The translations under genes and the position numbers were made by a program. Below the pieces are notes generated by a model. The model was given only the letters and a program-made list of their open reading frames with translations, made no database searches and was not told where the DNA came from. 64,000 bases of DNA, taken from contig JABVXV010000008.1 in the NCBI GenBank assembly GCA_013365325.1, positions 62,001 through 126,000 on the forward strand. The letters are read 5' to 3'. This stretch comes from Dipetalonema caudispina. Its lineage: Eukaryota; Nematoda; Chromadorea; Rhabditida; Onchocercidae. Shown in pieces: positions 39,301 to 54,300 of this stretch (the stretch's first letter is position 1; each line of letters opens with the position of its first letter).

Positions 39301-41282
39301 ATGGAACGAGAACAATTAACTGGATGCACCAAGTACGGTACCAGAGCTGGTACCACAGACATTACCGCTGCTGTCTCCAACAGCGCCTATTAAGTAATAT
39401 TATTTATTGCTTGGAATTTTCAAGAAATTTATTTTTTATAAAAATTTGCTTATCAAAACTTTTCAAAAAGGGAAATTGAAATTGTTGGCAAGACCGGTTC
39501 AGGTATGATTTCTCATCTGACAACAGCATTCTGAATTGAATATATACTGCCATTTTATTTCGTAGAAAATATGGATTCTTTAAATGCTGCTATCTTTAGA
39601 TCTTAGGATTAGGTAATGGCTGCTACGAACATTTTTTGAACCAAATTTTTATTTTAAGACGGATAAGCAAACAGCAGGAAAGAATACTTATCACTGCTTA
39701 TCCTTAGCAAACTTTGTGATTACCTGATATAGTTCTATATGTTCGCTGACATCAAAGACACTATCATTGTTAAGATGATATTCGAGTAAGGGAATGATGG
39801 CTGACTCACTAAGTTCTCGAACGACTGGTTTACTAACATGAACCGGATATCGCTCTATGAAATGCAAATGCTCATCGGTGGAAAAGTCCGGTGATGCGCA
39901 GTAGATATATGCTGTTACAGCATTTAGTAGCCAAATCAGGTGCTCTTCCCGAATTAGACGTTCTTCTACCTGCAATAAGACAAGACTATGATCAACGTTG
40001 TGCAACTTATTATTTATCAGTTAACTTACCACCGCATGTTCACTGTTTTTTAGAAACATTTTTGATAAATTTTAAAATTACTATAAAAACAATAAATCGG
40101 AAATTTATTACAAAATAGACAATAAATCAAAAGTCTATTTCAAAACTTTTTCTCAATTCTTAAAATAACTTAACCGTCCGTTCTATGTTCCACCGACTAC
40201 GAGTGGAGCCGTGTCCATAACCGACACCTTTCTGCATATGTCCTGTGTAACTAGTTCTCCTTGTAGGTTGTTGTCCTCTCCTTCTTTTATTATGAACAAA
40301 TTCTGACCTGAAAACTTTTCCGAAAATATTATATTTTCAGAATGAAATTATAGCAAACATGAAATTTTAGTATATTCAGTTTAAACTAATAGCTTTAAAG
40401 CAGTAATCAAAAGCACTTTTCCTGCTTTTCCGATGTTATGTAATATAAAAAATAAAATTGTTGGTTGGTATTTATCTGTGTCAAAATTTTATTTTTATAT
40501 TTTTAGCAGAAATAAGCATCTACTCATTTTATAACCCAAAGTACATTTATTCTCATTATCAATAAGTAGGAAGATTTGTTTTTGAATCATTTACCATAAT
40601 GCTTTCTGTGAAAGTCATTAAATTTTCAACATTTTCAATAATTAATAAGTAATTAATATTTGAAAACCAGCAAAGCAATTATTTTGACTCCATTTTATTA
40701 TCAATATTTTTCTATCAACACTATTCCATGATGAATAATTGATCACTCCGCATTATTTATGATTTCCCTACTAATTATTCATAATATTATTTCAGAGCAT
40801 GGATATAACCTATTTAATTTATTAATACCACCACATTCGGCTATCTTTTCGCATATTCGTTTAAGGACACCAGCTTGAAACAGTTGTAATTTCTCTTCTG
40901 AACTACAATCACTTATAATCCTGTAAGAGTTCATATAAATATTCTAACCATTATGACCACAAATTAGCATTATTAATTTTCAAGCGCAAAAATTAGCAAA
41001 ATAGTAACAGAATAATGGGACTTTGAAGAATATTAAAATGATACTAATTATTCATGAAAACAGATCTCAGAAGAGACAATCAGGAATTGAACAAGGACAT
41101 AAGTCAATAATAACAAATTATATTTGCCTTTAATTCATAAAAAGTTCCATGTACCTAATCATACGTAACATATTGGTCATTCGTAGTGGTTTCTGAGCAA
41201 GCGTATGTAAGAGGCGTTCCGAAGTTGTTGAAGCATCTTCTGGTTCAGGACTTGACGGTGATGATACTGTTGTACCCATCAT
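36368..41282 (-). CDS. ubc-17: UBC-17, BRUCE/BIRC6-type ubiquitin-conjugating enzyme (no BIR domain seen)
   Basis: Large E2 related to the C-terminus of BIRC6/Apollon. Twelve exons in phase give 630 aa: 41282-41155, 40920-40810, 40307-40175, 39969-39724, 39386-39174, 39046-38853, 38691-38631, 38436-38252, 37899-37719, 37451-37284, 36877-36719, 36481-36368. Upstream helical part matches BIRC6 ([31 protein letters not shown]). The UBC fold follows: [33 protein letters not shown] with catalytic Cys455, then [10 protein letters not shown] and [15 protein letters not shown] at 41280-41282 follows an acceptor at 41290; a further 5' exon is possible because the frame is open to the acceptor. The 3' end has an alternative: without the last splice the frame stops at 36707. 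The donor chosen at 38631 (GTGAAT) is also a judgement. Confidence 0.88.
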
Positions 41283-44200
41283 AACATGCCTGTGAATATT
41301 AGATTGATTAATTATATAGTATAATTGTACAAAGTAGCAAACAGTGATGGAACCTCCAAAGTACAGTGTAGAAAACACTGTAAACAAGTAATTTAGTAAG
41401 TATAATAAGATTTCAATGAAACATTTGATGATTGAAAATGAAATATTCAACTGATCATGCCAAGCACTTTTAAACTCTTCTTAACTCTTATTTCTCACCT
41501 AATAGCACCATATTATCATAATATAAACGATGCTATCCTCAAACTTATGATTACGACTTTTATAGTATAAAGCTTACGAAGTTCGTAATCGAAAATAAAC
41601 AAAAAATAAGAAATGGAAAGAGCAAAAAAGTTGTTGAGGCTTAATAGCTTTAGAAAAAGAGTAAACGGCAATTCAGAATGGATTTTTTTCTGAGGTGAAT
41701 GGACATAGACACTCTAAACAATGGATATAAAAATTATATATAAGGCCTTCGAACCTGTAATGCCTGATCGATATGAGGAGAGCAGAAAGTGTAAGGTGCG
41801 GTCTTTCAGGCCTAAATAGGCCTGAGTAAAGGCTATGTCTTCAGCAGGTAGTGATTATAATAATTACATCCTATGACTATGGAACAGCAAGATTACAAAT
41901 ATAACACGAATACATCAAATGTATCTTAGTTTTAATTTCTATGAAGTCAAAAATATGTCTCAAATCCAATTATCTGCTAAAGCATAAATAAAGCTTCAAA
42001 GTACACTTAAGTTTGAACTTACATTTCTGAAATGTATTAATAACAAAACAAGTTTGCGTCATAATGCATTAACTTTCCTGTTATTCTTGCACGATTTAAA
42101 CTAACAAAAAATTTTCAGTCTTAAATTAGTTTTATTCAATCGAAAGAAAAAGTAAAGATTTGATTACAACAGCTGTTCTTTTTCTTAGCTAAAAGCAGCG
42201 TGAAGTTTTTGCATTTGGTAATTTTTTTTTCATTTTTTTAAAATTTTCAGATTTGAGTATAGTTAAATTGGAATGAATAAAATGATCGAGAGTAAGATAA
42301 TATCGATGGAATTCTGAAATAGATTTCTACACGAGATTAGCTGTTAAATTAATTTCATTAAATAAGTTATTAGTTAGTCTTACTAGATTAGTCGTTCTTT
42401 GCACTGATTAGTCGTTGTTGTACCTATCTCTGTTTTTTTAAACGGATATGTGTATATGATTATTATTATTATTATTATTATTTTGTTACTACTGCCCAGA
42501 TACGGTGTAAATCGGATAAGTTAGATTCAGTTATGATATAGACTTTTGCTTCTGTTTAATAAAGGTTGAGGAGATAAAGAACTTTTTCTGTAATCTTTCG
42601 TTCTTCAATTAATCACATAATGGCAATATGTCGCACTTTGTAATTGAATATATTGGAGAGTTATTGTGTTCCAGTAATGGTAGAATGATAAATCAATTAG
42701 ATCAATAAAAGTTTAATTTAAAATGAGACAATATTTTCTCCGTTGCTTTCGATGCGTATCAATTCCTCTCAGTGCTACAACTGTTTTCTAAGTCAATTCG
42801 GCTATACTTATTCGGATGTTTAATTCAAGGACTGAATTAAATTAAATTTCAACAAGTCATTTGCATGCCATTCTATTGAATGAACTTGAATTGAATGGTA
42901 ATTGACCGAATCCGAAATGACTGGAAAAATCTGAACTGAAACGAATTGAATCAAATCAAGTTTTCTGCAGCAAAAGGTAGCTTCGATGACAAATAATGGG
43001 TAAAACTCATCATGGAGAAACAATCATGTTAAAAAGTTTTTCGAACGTTGTCCCTTAGTAACCATTTTTTTTTTCTTTGTTTAAACTATTTATCAAAAAA
43101 ACATCTTAAAAATTAGTAAACGCAGACATGAAGGTGATAGAACAGAACTTTGGTTTCTATGATATTTCTTGTATAATTAGTAAGTCCCTTAACTATTCTA
43201 AGTATAACTTTGGACTTCTGAAAGATCTAACTCATTCTACAATTTATCTCAAAAATTTCTGAAATTCTGAATTTCCCTAGATTTTATAATTTGTTGCCTG
43301 TTGTACTTGTTTATTACTGATCATACCATCATGAATAAATATGTCATTTTCAATTACTGTATGTCAGGATGTTGTGCTTTCAGTAGTATTCCGATAGGTT
43401 ATTTGATTAAAATAAATGATTTCCTCATTCAAGAAGAGAAGTATTGCATAGAATGTTTGAGCGGTGTTTGATGAAAAGTTCATTTTCAACAATTTATACT
43501 TGAAATAATGGATAATACAACGTAACAACCGTCGTAATTAACAAAGTGGTAAAAATGATAGCAATTAAAAATGATGAAATAGAAGGATGATGCGTAGTGC
43601 AATTATAAGTGATTATCATCAGTAATGAAATAAACAAAGGAACAATTACAGCTGATGGCAGTAACAGGTTATAATAAAGTAATGAATGAAGTGGCAGTGA
43701 TACTAAGATTGCAGGAAAAAGACTTTAGGATACAAAAACTTTACTTTACTGATGAATTTAACCTGTCACAAGTTGAGGATTTTAAATATGTTCATGTATT
43801 CCATTCTGACTTATATTTTGAAAATTTAAACTAAACTCACAAATTATAATATTATTCTACTAAATAATTAAGCAAACTCTGCGAACAATTCATATGCTCT
43901 TCATTTTTCAACCTACTGAATTATTCATCTTAGACGAGATCAATGCAAAGTATTAGATAGATCCAAATATATTATTTTAAAAAGGAGTGTTATTAAAAAT
44001 GTTTTCTATTTAAGAAGCTGTCAAATGCAAAGTAAAATCCGCCAGTTTCTTCTGAAAAAAAAAAAAAAAAACTTTGAATAATTCCATTTTTTTCCTTCAT
44101 CCTGTTAACTGATACATTAACTGATATGAGGAGAATAGAAGACAAAAAAAGAAAATTTGCTAAATAATGTACTCAATAAAAGACATACAACAAATATTGA

Positions 44201-45349
44201 GGTAACCCTTACTAAAGGATGAACGGTTAAGCAAATGATCAGAATTAACATTTTGAACTTGAAATAATAAATTACATGGATGATGCAAAAGACTTGCAGT
44301 TAGGAAATAAATTTTTTCTTCTCATTTTTTAAAAAACTTTGATAAGTCTATTAGAGTGATTAATTTATATGATGGAGTAATATTTCTGGATTATCGTTTA
44401 TTGCTCATACTAATGAAAGTGATATTAAAATTAGTTGAAATATGAACAATCTCAATTCACGGTATCGATAACATTATCGGCTATTGCGATTTTATTATTG
44501 TCGTCATTGCCGCGATCTTATCACTCTCATTATCACCCTTATCATCAGCACCATTATAATCAATATCATATTATCGATATTGCTACTGCTATCATTGTTA
44601 TTACAAGAATGAAAGAGATCGATACGGTGCTTTTAATAGGATAAGATCTCAGTTGATGTAAGAAGACGAATTTTTGAGAAGTTAATTTGATTAACATTTT
44701 CCTAACGAATAGCAAATAAGCTACTCTAAAACAACTATGTGTAAATAAGAAATAGAGGAAAATTTTGAAAAAAATAAATTATGATCAAATATTTCTTGAC
44801 AAGATATGAATGCATTGCTTTAAGGAGCACAATGTCGAAGGATAAATATTAATGGTTAATATCGGCAAGCAAATATAAGATGTCCTGACAAAAATATAGC
44901 GAACATATAACTCGCAACCTCAGGAATAACTCTTTTGATAAAAAGAAAAGTGCCTAATAAATAAGTATGAAAGAGAAAATAGACAGCCTTTGTAATGTTT
45001 TTTCGAAGTGAAGAAATAAAATATCATGCAAAAAAGAATTTGCTAGGCAAATGCCAACATCAGGAGGCGCATTCCTTTTGTATTTTTGTTTTGAAATTAA
45101 AATAGAAATTAGAGACAAAAATTCCAGCCAATTTTCAATAGATTTGAATAAGCTCTTTAGTTGTTTACAATATTCTCATTCTATGAAATAACTAATACAT
45201 CAACTTTGCTCCTGAGTTAAGCAATCATTTGAAAATGATAATATAATAACGAGCAATTCAAACAAACGCGCTTGCATGCACAAGATACCAAGTAAGCCAC
45301 ATGCTCGTAAGGTGTTGCAATTAAAACCGTGGCATGCATTCATTCATTT
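41283..45349. other. Four-kilobase gene-poor spacer
   Basis: AT-rich sequence with an ATT trinucleotide run at 42459-42483, an A-run near 44058 and a TTATCA/CATTAT-rich patch at 44450-44600. I see no exon with matching splice sites and phase. It should contain the promoter of ubc-17 and the 3' flank of the ADAMTS gene; additional 5' exons of ubc-17 cannot be excluded. Confidence 0.5.
42459..42483. repeat. ATT trinucleotide microsatellite
   Basis: About eight copies of ATT in intergenic DNA. Confidence 0.9.
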
Positions 45350-48300
45350 TCAACATCGTCGTACATTGCACGTTTCTCGTTCATATTCATTTCCAGAACA
45401 TTGTCCACCTGCACCATAACATTTGCGTACCCGCTTTCGGACACCTCTACCGCACGTTTCAGAGCATGGAGACCAATAACCCCAGCCTAAAAGCTCTTAT
45501 TTTGTGCCGCTGAGTTTGGGTTAGTTCTAATTCCGGTATAGCTTCAATCTCTTATCCTACAACATTGTAAACATCTAAATGAATCTGCCTTACGCATACC
45601 TCTAAACGTTAATTCAAACGAAATTCCCATGCTACCAATACAATAAATAAATGCCACATTGAGATAACTTGAAATTGCAGAAATTTAGTTTTATTAAGTA
45701 TTATATATATCATTACCAATAATTTTTTTAATATTAAAACGAATTATCGCTACCTATACTGATACGCACATATTAAAGGCCTTTAAATTAGTATAATTTT
45801 AATGCGGTATTGTCCTGCCATTGATATCTACGAGAGATAACAGCAATTAAGTGACATGAACTGTTCAAGATCGGTTCTTTCGTCACTTCAAACCCAAAGT
45901 GAAATATAAGTTTTGGATATGCTTAACTAACCATCATATTAATCGAATCTTTCACATTTCAGCTTTACTTAACTTCTGCTATTCTTATCACAAGTTTCAT
46001 TGGATAGTAGTAGAGGTGTTTGAGGTCAACGTTCTTCATTTTTTTAAAATATGAGATTGAAAATAAGCGAAAGGTGCTAATGAGTCTTTATTTATAGGGG
46101 TTATGAAGTTTTGTCTGAGCATGAAACATAGCAGATAAATTAAAAAAAGATTGATAGCTGAAATTCTTTAAAGAATGCATGTAGTGTTTTTGGAAAGGAG
46201 GAGAAGTCTGAAGAAGAATAAAGCTTACTAATTCGGAAATATCTACAGAAAAATTTGCAATAGTACAGGATCGTATTCAGCAGTTCTCGATAAAGAACCG
46301 TTGTTGAATAACCAAAATCGGCGAAGATTTCGTTTTGCAAAGCTTGCATTAGTCCCATTGGTAGAATTCAAGGGATAACTGATAGCTGGTATAGTTCTTG
46401 TAGTTATAACAGATGTTTGAGTGGTAATTGGAATAATCGCAGGTGAAATCCTAGTCAAGATAATAGTACCAGTGGAAGAGTACTTACCTCCCCAAGAAGC
46501 TGTGGTTTCTGAAGAAAATGACTTGCAATGTTTCATCATGCACGGTAATGAATCTTTGGATGGTCCATTACATGTTCCATGATGACACAATCGGGTACGC
46601 CTTTTAAAACCACCACCACAAGTCGTGCTACAAATACTCCAATCAGACCATCCAGACCAATGACCAACTGTCGTAGTTGCAGCTACCGTGCATGGATCTT
46701 CGTTGCAATTCTGCTGTTCCAGGCCACTTCCGAAACATTGGTTTGTAGCCGAACATTTTCTAAAAACAATCGCAACTATCATTTGAAATCAGCAAAGAAC
46801 TCAAGTCCAAACATTGAGAGTGCTTTCTATAAATTAAATAAGTAAAATTTCTGAAATTCACTTCGTATAGTGAGTAGTAAATCATCTTTTTTATCTAACA
46901 ACTAAATTTTATCCATCAAGTAATGCAAAATGCTTATAGTGCAATACCATAATCAACTTCTATTTTTCATTACCTCTTCCTGGTACGTACACCTTTTCCA
47001 CAGGTCAAAGAGCATTGTGACCATGCTTCCCATTGCATCCATCGGACGCTAATTTCACAAGGACGCAAATTACATGACATCCTCGACTGTCCCGAACCAT
47101 CGCATGGTTCCTGAAATTAAAAGAAGTACTTTTCAATATATTCAATGATAAGGTTCTTTAGAAATTGCAAGACACTGCACTTAAATGTCATTACCGTTCA
47201 ATTTTAAAAGCCATTCCACTGGCAATTATTGATTGATACTTTGCCAGCAGTCTGATTTTAGTTTTGCTTTAAATACTAACTTTAGTGCAATAACGATTTC
47301 GACTCCTTATTCCTGGTCCACAGCTAACTGAACATTGCGACCACTCGGTCCAGCTACCCCATAAACCAACTGTACCCGTACTGCATGTACCCATATTACA
47401 CTGCCGTGTCTCCATCGAATTCTCTGAATCATTACTCCAAATTCTTGTAACTTTGGATAATATCTGTTGTACTCATTCATCTCCTACCTCAGCTAATCTT
47501 CAATGATATGCTAACTTTTTAAATGCAACTTCTAATATTTGAACAGTAGCAATGCGTTATCTTGATAATATCATGATGATTTCAAAAAAGCAAAAGTTTG
47601 TACCTGGACATGAGAAAGAAAGTGAATTTTGCGACGAACTAAAGCACCGTCTATATCGTGCTTGCGATCCGATCCCACATGAAACAGAACATTGATTCCA
47701 AGATGTCCATTCACTCCAGTTACCTTCCTGATCCGGTGCTGTACTGGTACCGCAAGCTGATAAATTGCACTGACTTTTCTCAGATGATGGACCTGAGCAC
47801 TGATTTTTTCCACCACTGCATGATCGGATCCTGTAATTTCCGATATAGAGCATCGAAATAATCCAAAATACCGAAAGTTTCATACCATATTCCTTAAAGT
47901 TTTCATCACTTATGTAGCATGAAAACTTAACAACTGATTGACCAATATTACAATAAAGAACACTGGCGATGACCTCCAGAATTGCTCCGAAAGATTTGGT
48001 AAATCCGTAATAACTACCATTTCATAAATTAAACAATTTTTGAGCTTATTAGATACGCAGAAATATGAAAATCGAGCAGTCATAAGGACAGTTTATGAAA
48101 TGCATTAGCTAGTAGTTTTTTTTTTTTTTTTTTTTTTTCTCACATTCTCGTATGTGATTTGGAGGTTGATCTTCAGTATTTTAATTATTGCTTAATATGA
48201 TTGAAGACTTGATGAAAAATTTAATGAATTTAAATCCTGCGGAGTTGTTAAACTTATATGAAAGTTTTGCCAAGTTAAACGTGATGAACAAGATTTATGT

Positions 48301-51300
48301 ATTGCTAAAGGTACAAGAAAATTTTGTTCTCCAATAAAATTACCGCTGTCTGTAGCCTGTACCACATGTCTGTGAGCAGAATGACCATGTTGACCAAGAT
48401 GACCATTGTGCACCAGTAGTAGTTGATACTGTGCTGCTGGCTATTACGGTTCCCTGAGGGCATCGTTCACTGGCGCTAGGACATGATACGTCACGTGTGA
48501 TTAATGCACTACTATCACAAGACAATGACTGCAAATAAAACGACTTATCAGAAGACTAAACATCCATCTTAATCACTTCCTTCTAAAGTGACCCTTTATG
48601 ACATCTCATCAACTTGGACAATTTAAAAAACTAACAAGACAATCGCCATCCAAGCAATATTTATTGGTGCCACATGGAGCACCATCTGGAAGGATATCAC
48701 CAAAAAAGCGATAGTTTCGCTGGGATCCATATCGATTTATCACATCACAAAACACCTAAACAGGCAAATAAATTGCGATAGTTAAAATTGATTCAATTTT
48801 ATTTAATGTAATTTTCGATGAAATAAATCAATAAATCCACCACTCTTCACTATCATATCACTATTTAAAAGAACTAATTAAAATGCTTTCTAATGTTATG
48901 TAAAGATCCATTTTACAAGCACCAAATTCTTAAATTTGAAACATTTCAATATCGGGTATCAACTTTAATTGTTAGCAATAAACTTATTTAAAGTTGGTCA
49001 TTAATTACTACTTCTAAATCTGTGTTGTCAGAAAAAAAACCTTTTAGCGATCCTTTTCGAAGCAAAATTAGGCGTATTAAATATTTAAGTTGCATAGAAT
49101 GGAAACCTTGCATGCACGTTGAGGATAACGAGTCAATTGCGTGCCGCTCCCAGTTAAATCTGAATCATTTTTTAGCCTTTTCTGCTGCGTGCAATGTTCT
49201 TTAATATGCTGCAAAAGAAGTTGAATAAGTAAGTAAGTATCAAATGAAGAAAATCAGCATTTGGTATGCCTTAAAGAAAGTTTGCCACTGCATTGCCGCA
49301 TTGAAAAAAAAAAAACAAATTTACATCTGTATCTTCTTCTATGAAATCAATTCTTTGCTTTACCTGTCTACTCTTACAAATTTACCTTATCAACCGATTT
49401 GCTAGACGAGGTGCACCGGCGCTTGCATATAATTGCACGGAGTGTTGCACCCACGCACTCTGCACCGCCATTCGCGGGTGATGGATTGCTGCAACTCCGA
49501 GAACTTGTAGTAATACCTACACTACCAGCTATATCGGCACAATTGCATGGCTGACAAGAAACTTGAGACCAATCGGACCATTGGCCATCGATACGCTGCA
49601 GTAGCAAAATATTTCAAACTGATAAATGATATTAGATTATTCAACACGATTAGATTTCTTTAAAATGCTGATACGTAAGTAGAATATATTCTAATATCGA
49701 AATAATGGGAACTATAGAACAAAAAGATAACCCAACTTATTATTAGACAATAAGTAAAGTTAGATCTATTCTACAAATCATTCCCAAATAATTAAACAAG
49801 TTATGGATTCGAGAAGATAGGTTCATGCATTAACATCTTTTCACTTCTATCTCTCTAAAAAAAAAGGGAAGCTATGGTAACCTTGGGTACTGCAGAAGGG
49901 CCAACTCCAGGCCATGGTACACATCGACCAAGTTCACACCATTTCGATGTACCACAAAAAGTCCCCTCAAGAGCTGGATGAGAAGTAACTATTCGGCCGA
50001 ATGATGACTGTCCACACCACATCATATAACATATACCGTCGTAGTGGTCTTGTCGTGGACTGATCTGGAAAAATTAAACTGCAGAAAGGTGAGTTTGCAG
50101 AATTTGAGCATGAAAGATTTACTTCACATCGGTTATATTTCTTTTCATATTTCTTAATGGAAGAACAAACAGATCAAAGGTCAACACTCAAACCAGAAAT
50201 ATTAACTCTTACCAATTACAGCTCTTTCATATGTAAACATATAAACCATTTCGTAAAATTGCTTTTATGCAAAGTTTTGTTTACTATTTTTCGTAAAACT
50301 TATTCATGCATAACCCCTCACTTTTATGCCACGTAAAAATTTTCTACCCATTTTTATCCTTTCTACGTAACGATCGGCCTAATCTTTCTAAATAATTGAT
50401 GGACCAAATGATCCATTATATTTTCCAATTATCGCTCTCTGATTAAAATAGCCTAAAATTGTGCTAGAAAATTATTTCTATCATTACATTTTCCATCAAT
50501 TAAGAAGATTGTTGGAAGTCAATGCCAGATAAGACTAAAGGTCACAGTTGGCACTCAATATTATTAATTTCCTTCCATACATCTTCACAACGAATTCCAT
50601 TCTAAATGTACCTTGCTGTATTAGTTAAGGTCAGCTTGTACTGAAGTAATTTTTTACGATATTTTCATGCCATAGAATCGATGCACAAAAGAAAAAACGT
50701 TATGATGGTGTAACTACTCCCGGGATGTCGGGCAAGGTGTAAGAGAAGCTCACCTATAAGCAACCAGAAGCAAATTTACAGAATTTCTTTTCCATTTCTT
50801 TCCTTCTCAAATACAAGAAAACATACATAATCAATCAATGATTTCAAAAGAGAGGAAAAGATTGATCTTAATCCCATCTGATAGCTAAATTTATACATTC
50901 TATATAAAACTGATCCAATTTTACTTGGACGAGAACAGTGAATATACAAAAAAAGAGTTCTCATATAAGATAAAATTTTGTTTAAAAAAAAAGGCGTCTT
51001 TGAAGATGGAACTTGTATATGCTGGAAATTATATCAAAAAGTTTCAGAAGNNNNNNNNNNNNNNNNNNNNNNNNNNNNNNNNNNNNNNNNNNNNNNNNNN
51101 NNNNNNNNNNNNNNNNNNNNNNNNNNNNNNNNNNNNNNNNNNNNNNNNNNAGTAAAGAGATATTTACGCAATCTTTCTCGTTTGAAAGCAAAAAGATGAG
51201 CAAAAAAGACAGTTATCTTTATTTTAAAAAAAGAGAATTTAAATCGCAATAAAATCGATGCTAACTTTTCTTAGGCACTGCCTTACTCCAGAACATCGTA

Positions 51301-54300
51301 AAAAACCTTTTTAAAATAGTTTGCTTCTTTAAATTTTAGTTTTGAGGCCTTTATCATAAAAGTTCTACCTTATTTAGCACTTTTTAAAAAATTCAGTTTA
51401 GTCAGGTTATAACTAAAGTGCAAAACCATAAATTTCCATAATTTAATTTAACACTTTCTGGACACGCTTAAGGTCTTTACCTAAGAAAAAAGTGAAATAG
51501 CCTAGGAAAAATATCAGAGGATCTCAGAAGATGAATTTGCAAAAATATTGAAAGAGTTCAATTGGAATCGAAGTCAGAGGTCGGATGAATTTGCGGGAGA
51601 AATATCAAAGTAAATTTCGAATGCAGGACCAATTAAAATGAATAATAAATGAAAGATCCTTCTTAGCAAATTTCACTGAGGTTGCGAATGAATTTCCAAA
51701 TTGCAAAGATAAGAATAGAAATAATTGTTTTTATAGTTTGTCGATTATAAAAAATGGAGATAGTTTGCTTTTATCATAAAATAAGTTTATTATTTTTCAT
51801 ATGTCAGTTGAATAGAGCATTGAATAGATTAATCTATCAGACGCATTTTAAAACCATATTAGATCAGAAATGAAATGTAATGAAATTCATACACTGCATA
51901 GATGACACTGTACGCCAGTGCATAAAATTATTATTAGATTGAACAGGTATCTTGCATATCTTAAATTTGCCTTCAATGAAAATAGATAATACAAAAAACG
52001 ACTAGCAATTATTGATCTGAAATATTCATTTAAGGTGATTAAACTACTTATATGATAATCGAAAGTATAGAATTGTTGTATTAGTGATCTTGTTTTGTAA
52101 GATTAAGATGGTTTTATCAATGATAGTGACACTAACCTGTCGATATCCTTGGCCATGCATTATATAGCACTGCGTATCAGCATTGTAAACCTGACCTGGC
52201 TTCAGATCTGTTCTTATTGTTAGTTTTTGTGGTAGGTTAGATACCCGTAGACAATTCTTACCGCGACTACTGAAAACCATTAAAGTCTTAATAGTAAAAA
52301 AAGAAAAAAAAGGAGATTTAATTAAAAATAACCATCAATGAATAAAATTTTGCAAGCAAGCCATTGGCTCGTATTCAAGAAAATAAATGTATAATGGTAC
52401 CTACTCGAGACGTTGCAAGAATGCATGGTAATCGCGTAAACTACAAATTGACCAAGTTACTTTTCCTGGACCTAATGACGAACTCATAATATGCTTTGCT
52501 GGACAGTATGGCTCATCATGACGCATTCCAACACTGCAACATTTGGCCATAAATTATTTCACTGTTAAGAATATAATTAGACAGGTAATCAAGAAATGCT
52601 TACGAATATGCTTACCTATGACCAAGCTCGTGAGTTCCAATAAAAGCTGACGTGAAATCAAGCCCTTCAGCTAAAGTGCAAGTATTCCACGGATCACACA
52701 TACCATCTAATCGGGCAATACCGCTTATGGATCTCGATCCAGTACCACGATGAATGTCGTACCTACAATAAGTTCAGCGTGTTTCGGTATCTAAATTTCT
52801 TTCAGTACAATCTAACTGCCAGTCGATTCAATTTGAGAAGATGTGACTTCGTTTAATTCAATTCGGTCCAATTCATAAAAATTTGTATCACTTTTAATTT
52901 GTGCTATCACTTAATAAATTTCATTCACATTCCTACATGGTCCAGCATTTTCAAAACATTGAAAAAGAACCAATGGTCAAACATATAATAGAAGATGAAC
53001 CCTGTAAGCATCAATGCGTGATCCCAATCACGTGAGCCCAAATTTCGTTGATACTTGCAGAACCGATCTAGGTATTTTTGAGCATGCCCGCTACTGTGCA
53101 AATGGTCTGCCATAGCACTCTGGAATTTATTCATATTCAATGCTAATTTAACCTTTTTCTACGATAATTTTGATGCTGTGCCATCTGAATCCCTCTTTAC
53201 ATAATGATTTCTTTTGCGCTTTAACTGCATATAACAAATATTTCGCAATTGACAAACATAAATCTTTTTCAAGTGTTTAAACGATTCCTTTGAAATTAAC
53301 AACTAAATAGCAACAATTTTTCCGCATATTATCCTTCTCTATGATATTCTCTGCAGATGCAAGGAAAAGTATCATGAAATTAATATTTCGAATTACTTTT
53401 GTTTTCTGAATAATATCTTACTTCATTTGATCTTTCAACCATTTTTATAAAGTTATTAACCATTTTGTCTTGACAATCAATCGATAATGCTAGTCAATAG
53501 AACTTGATAATTGTGAAGAAAATTTTAAACATAATCGATCCTATGCAGTAAAGAAATCTGAAAAGTTGACAAAAGCGGAAGAAAAAAGAAAATAATACCG
53601 GTTGAGTAGTGAGCACCTCGAATCTCACTACATGAAATGATAGTTGTGGAATGGCACTTGGTTGATGATACATAATTTGTACATTGTTGAGCATTGTTAG
53701 CGCATAATCCTGTAGTTTTCTACTTGCATCTGTGCCATATTTACTGTTAAAGAGCTTCCATAACATTTCATCCACAAATATTGCTAATTCCACCTAAAAA
53801 TTAAACTTGGAATAGTTGCATCACAGTAATGAGCTGCTTTAAGAATTGTTTATTCATGAATATAAGAAAAATTTTATAGACTCAATGGCAAAGTTTTATG
53901 GATTGAGAGGTCAAAAAATGAAGCGATTTCTGAATATTGAAAATTTCATTCCCATTCTTTGCCCTACACTTCTGTCCTTTACTCAGAAACGATCATTATG
54001 AATTTATTTAATTGGATAAAATACTATAATTTATAGCGAATGTTTTTCTTTCTTTGCTTCTTTTTTTTAACAGCCCTTCAAAGAGTATTTTTTCGACACG
54101 CTATTGCACTTTTTATCAATGTTTATGATTGATTGCTAAAAAATCACAATTCGTTTGCAATATTTGCATCCCCTTAAATCTTATATTTTGCAAAGGAGCG
54201 AAGGATTTTTCAAGGTTCCCTTCCTTCCTGATAATTTAGCATCATTTAAATATTTATTTACACTTCACTGAACTTATTCAGCATTCCAGTTTTTGCGAAT

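Noticed and set aside
44435..44644. Plus-strand frame rich in His, Tyr and Ile
   Set aside because: Derived from a low-complexity TTATCA/CATTAT patch with no splice support.
50925..51252. Open frames running through the N gap on both strands
   Set aside because: They exist only because the N run contains no stop codons.
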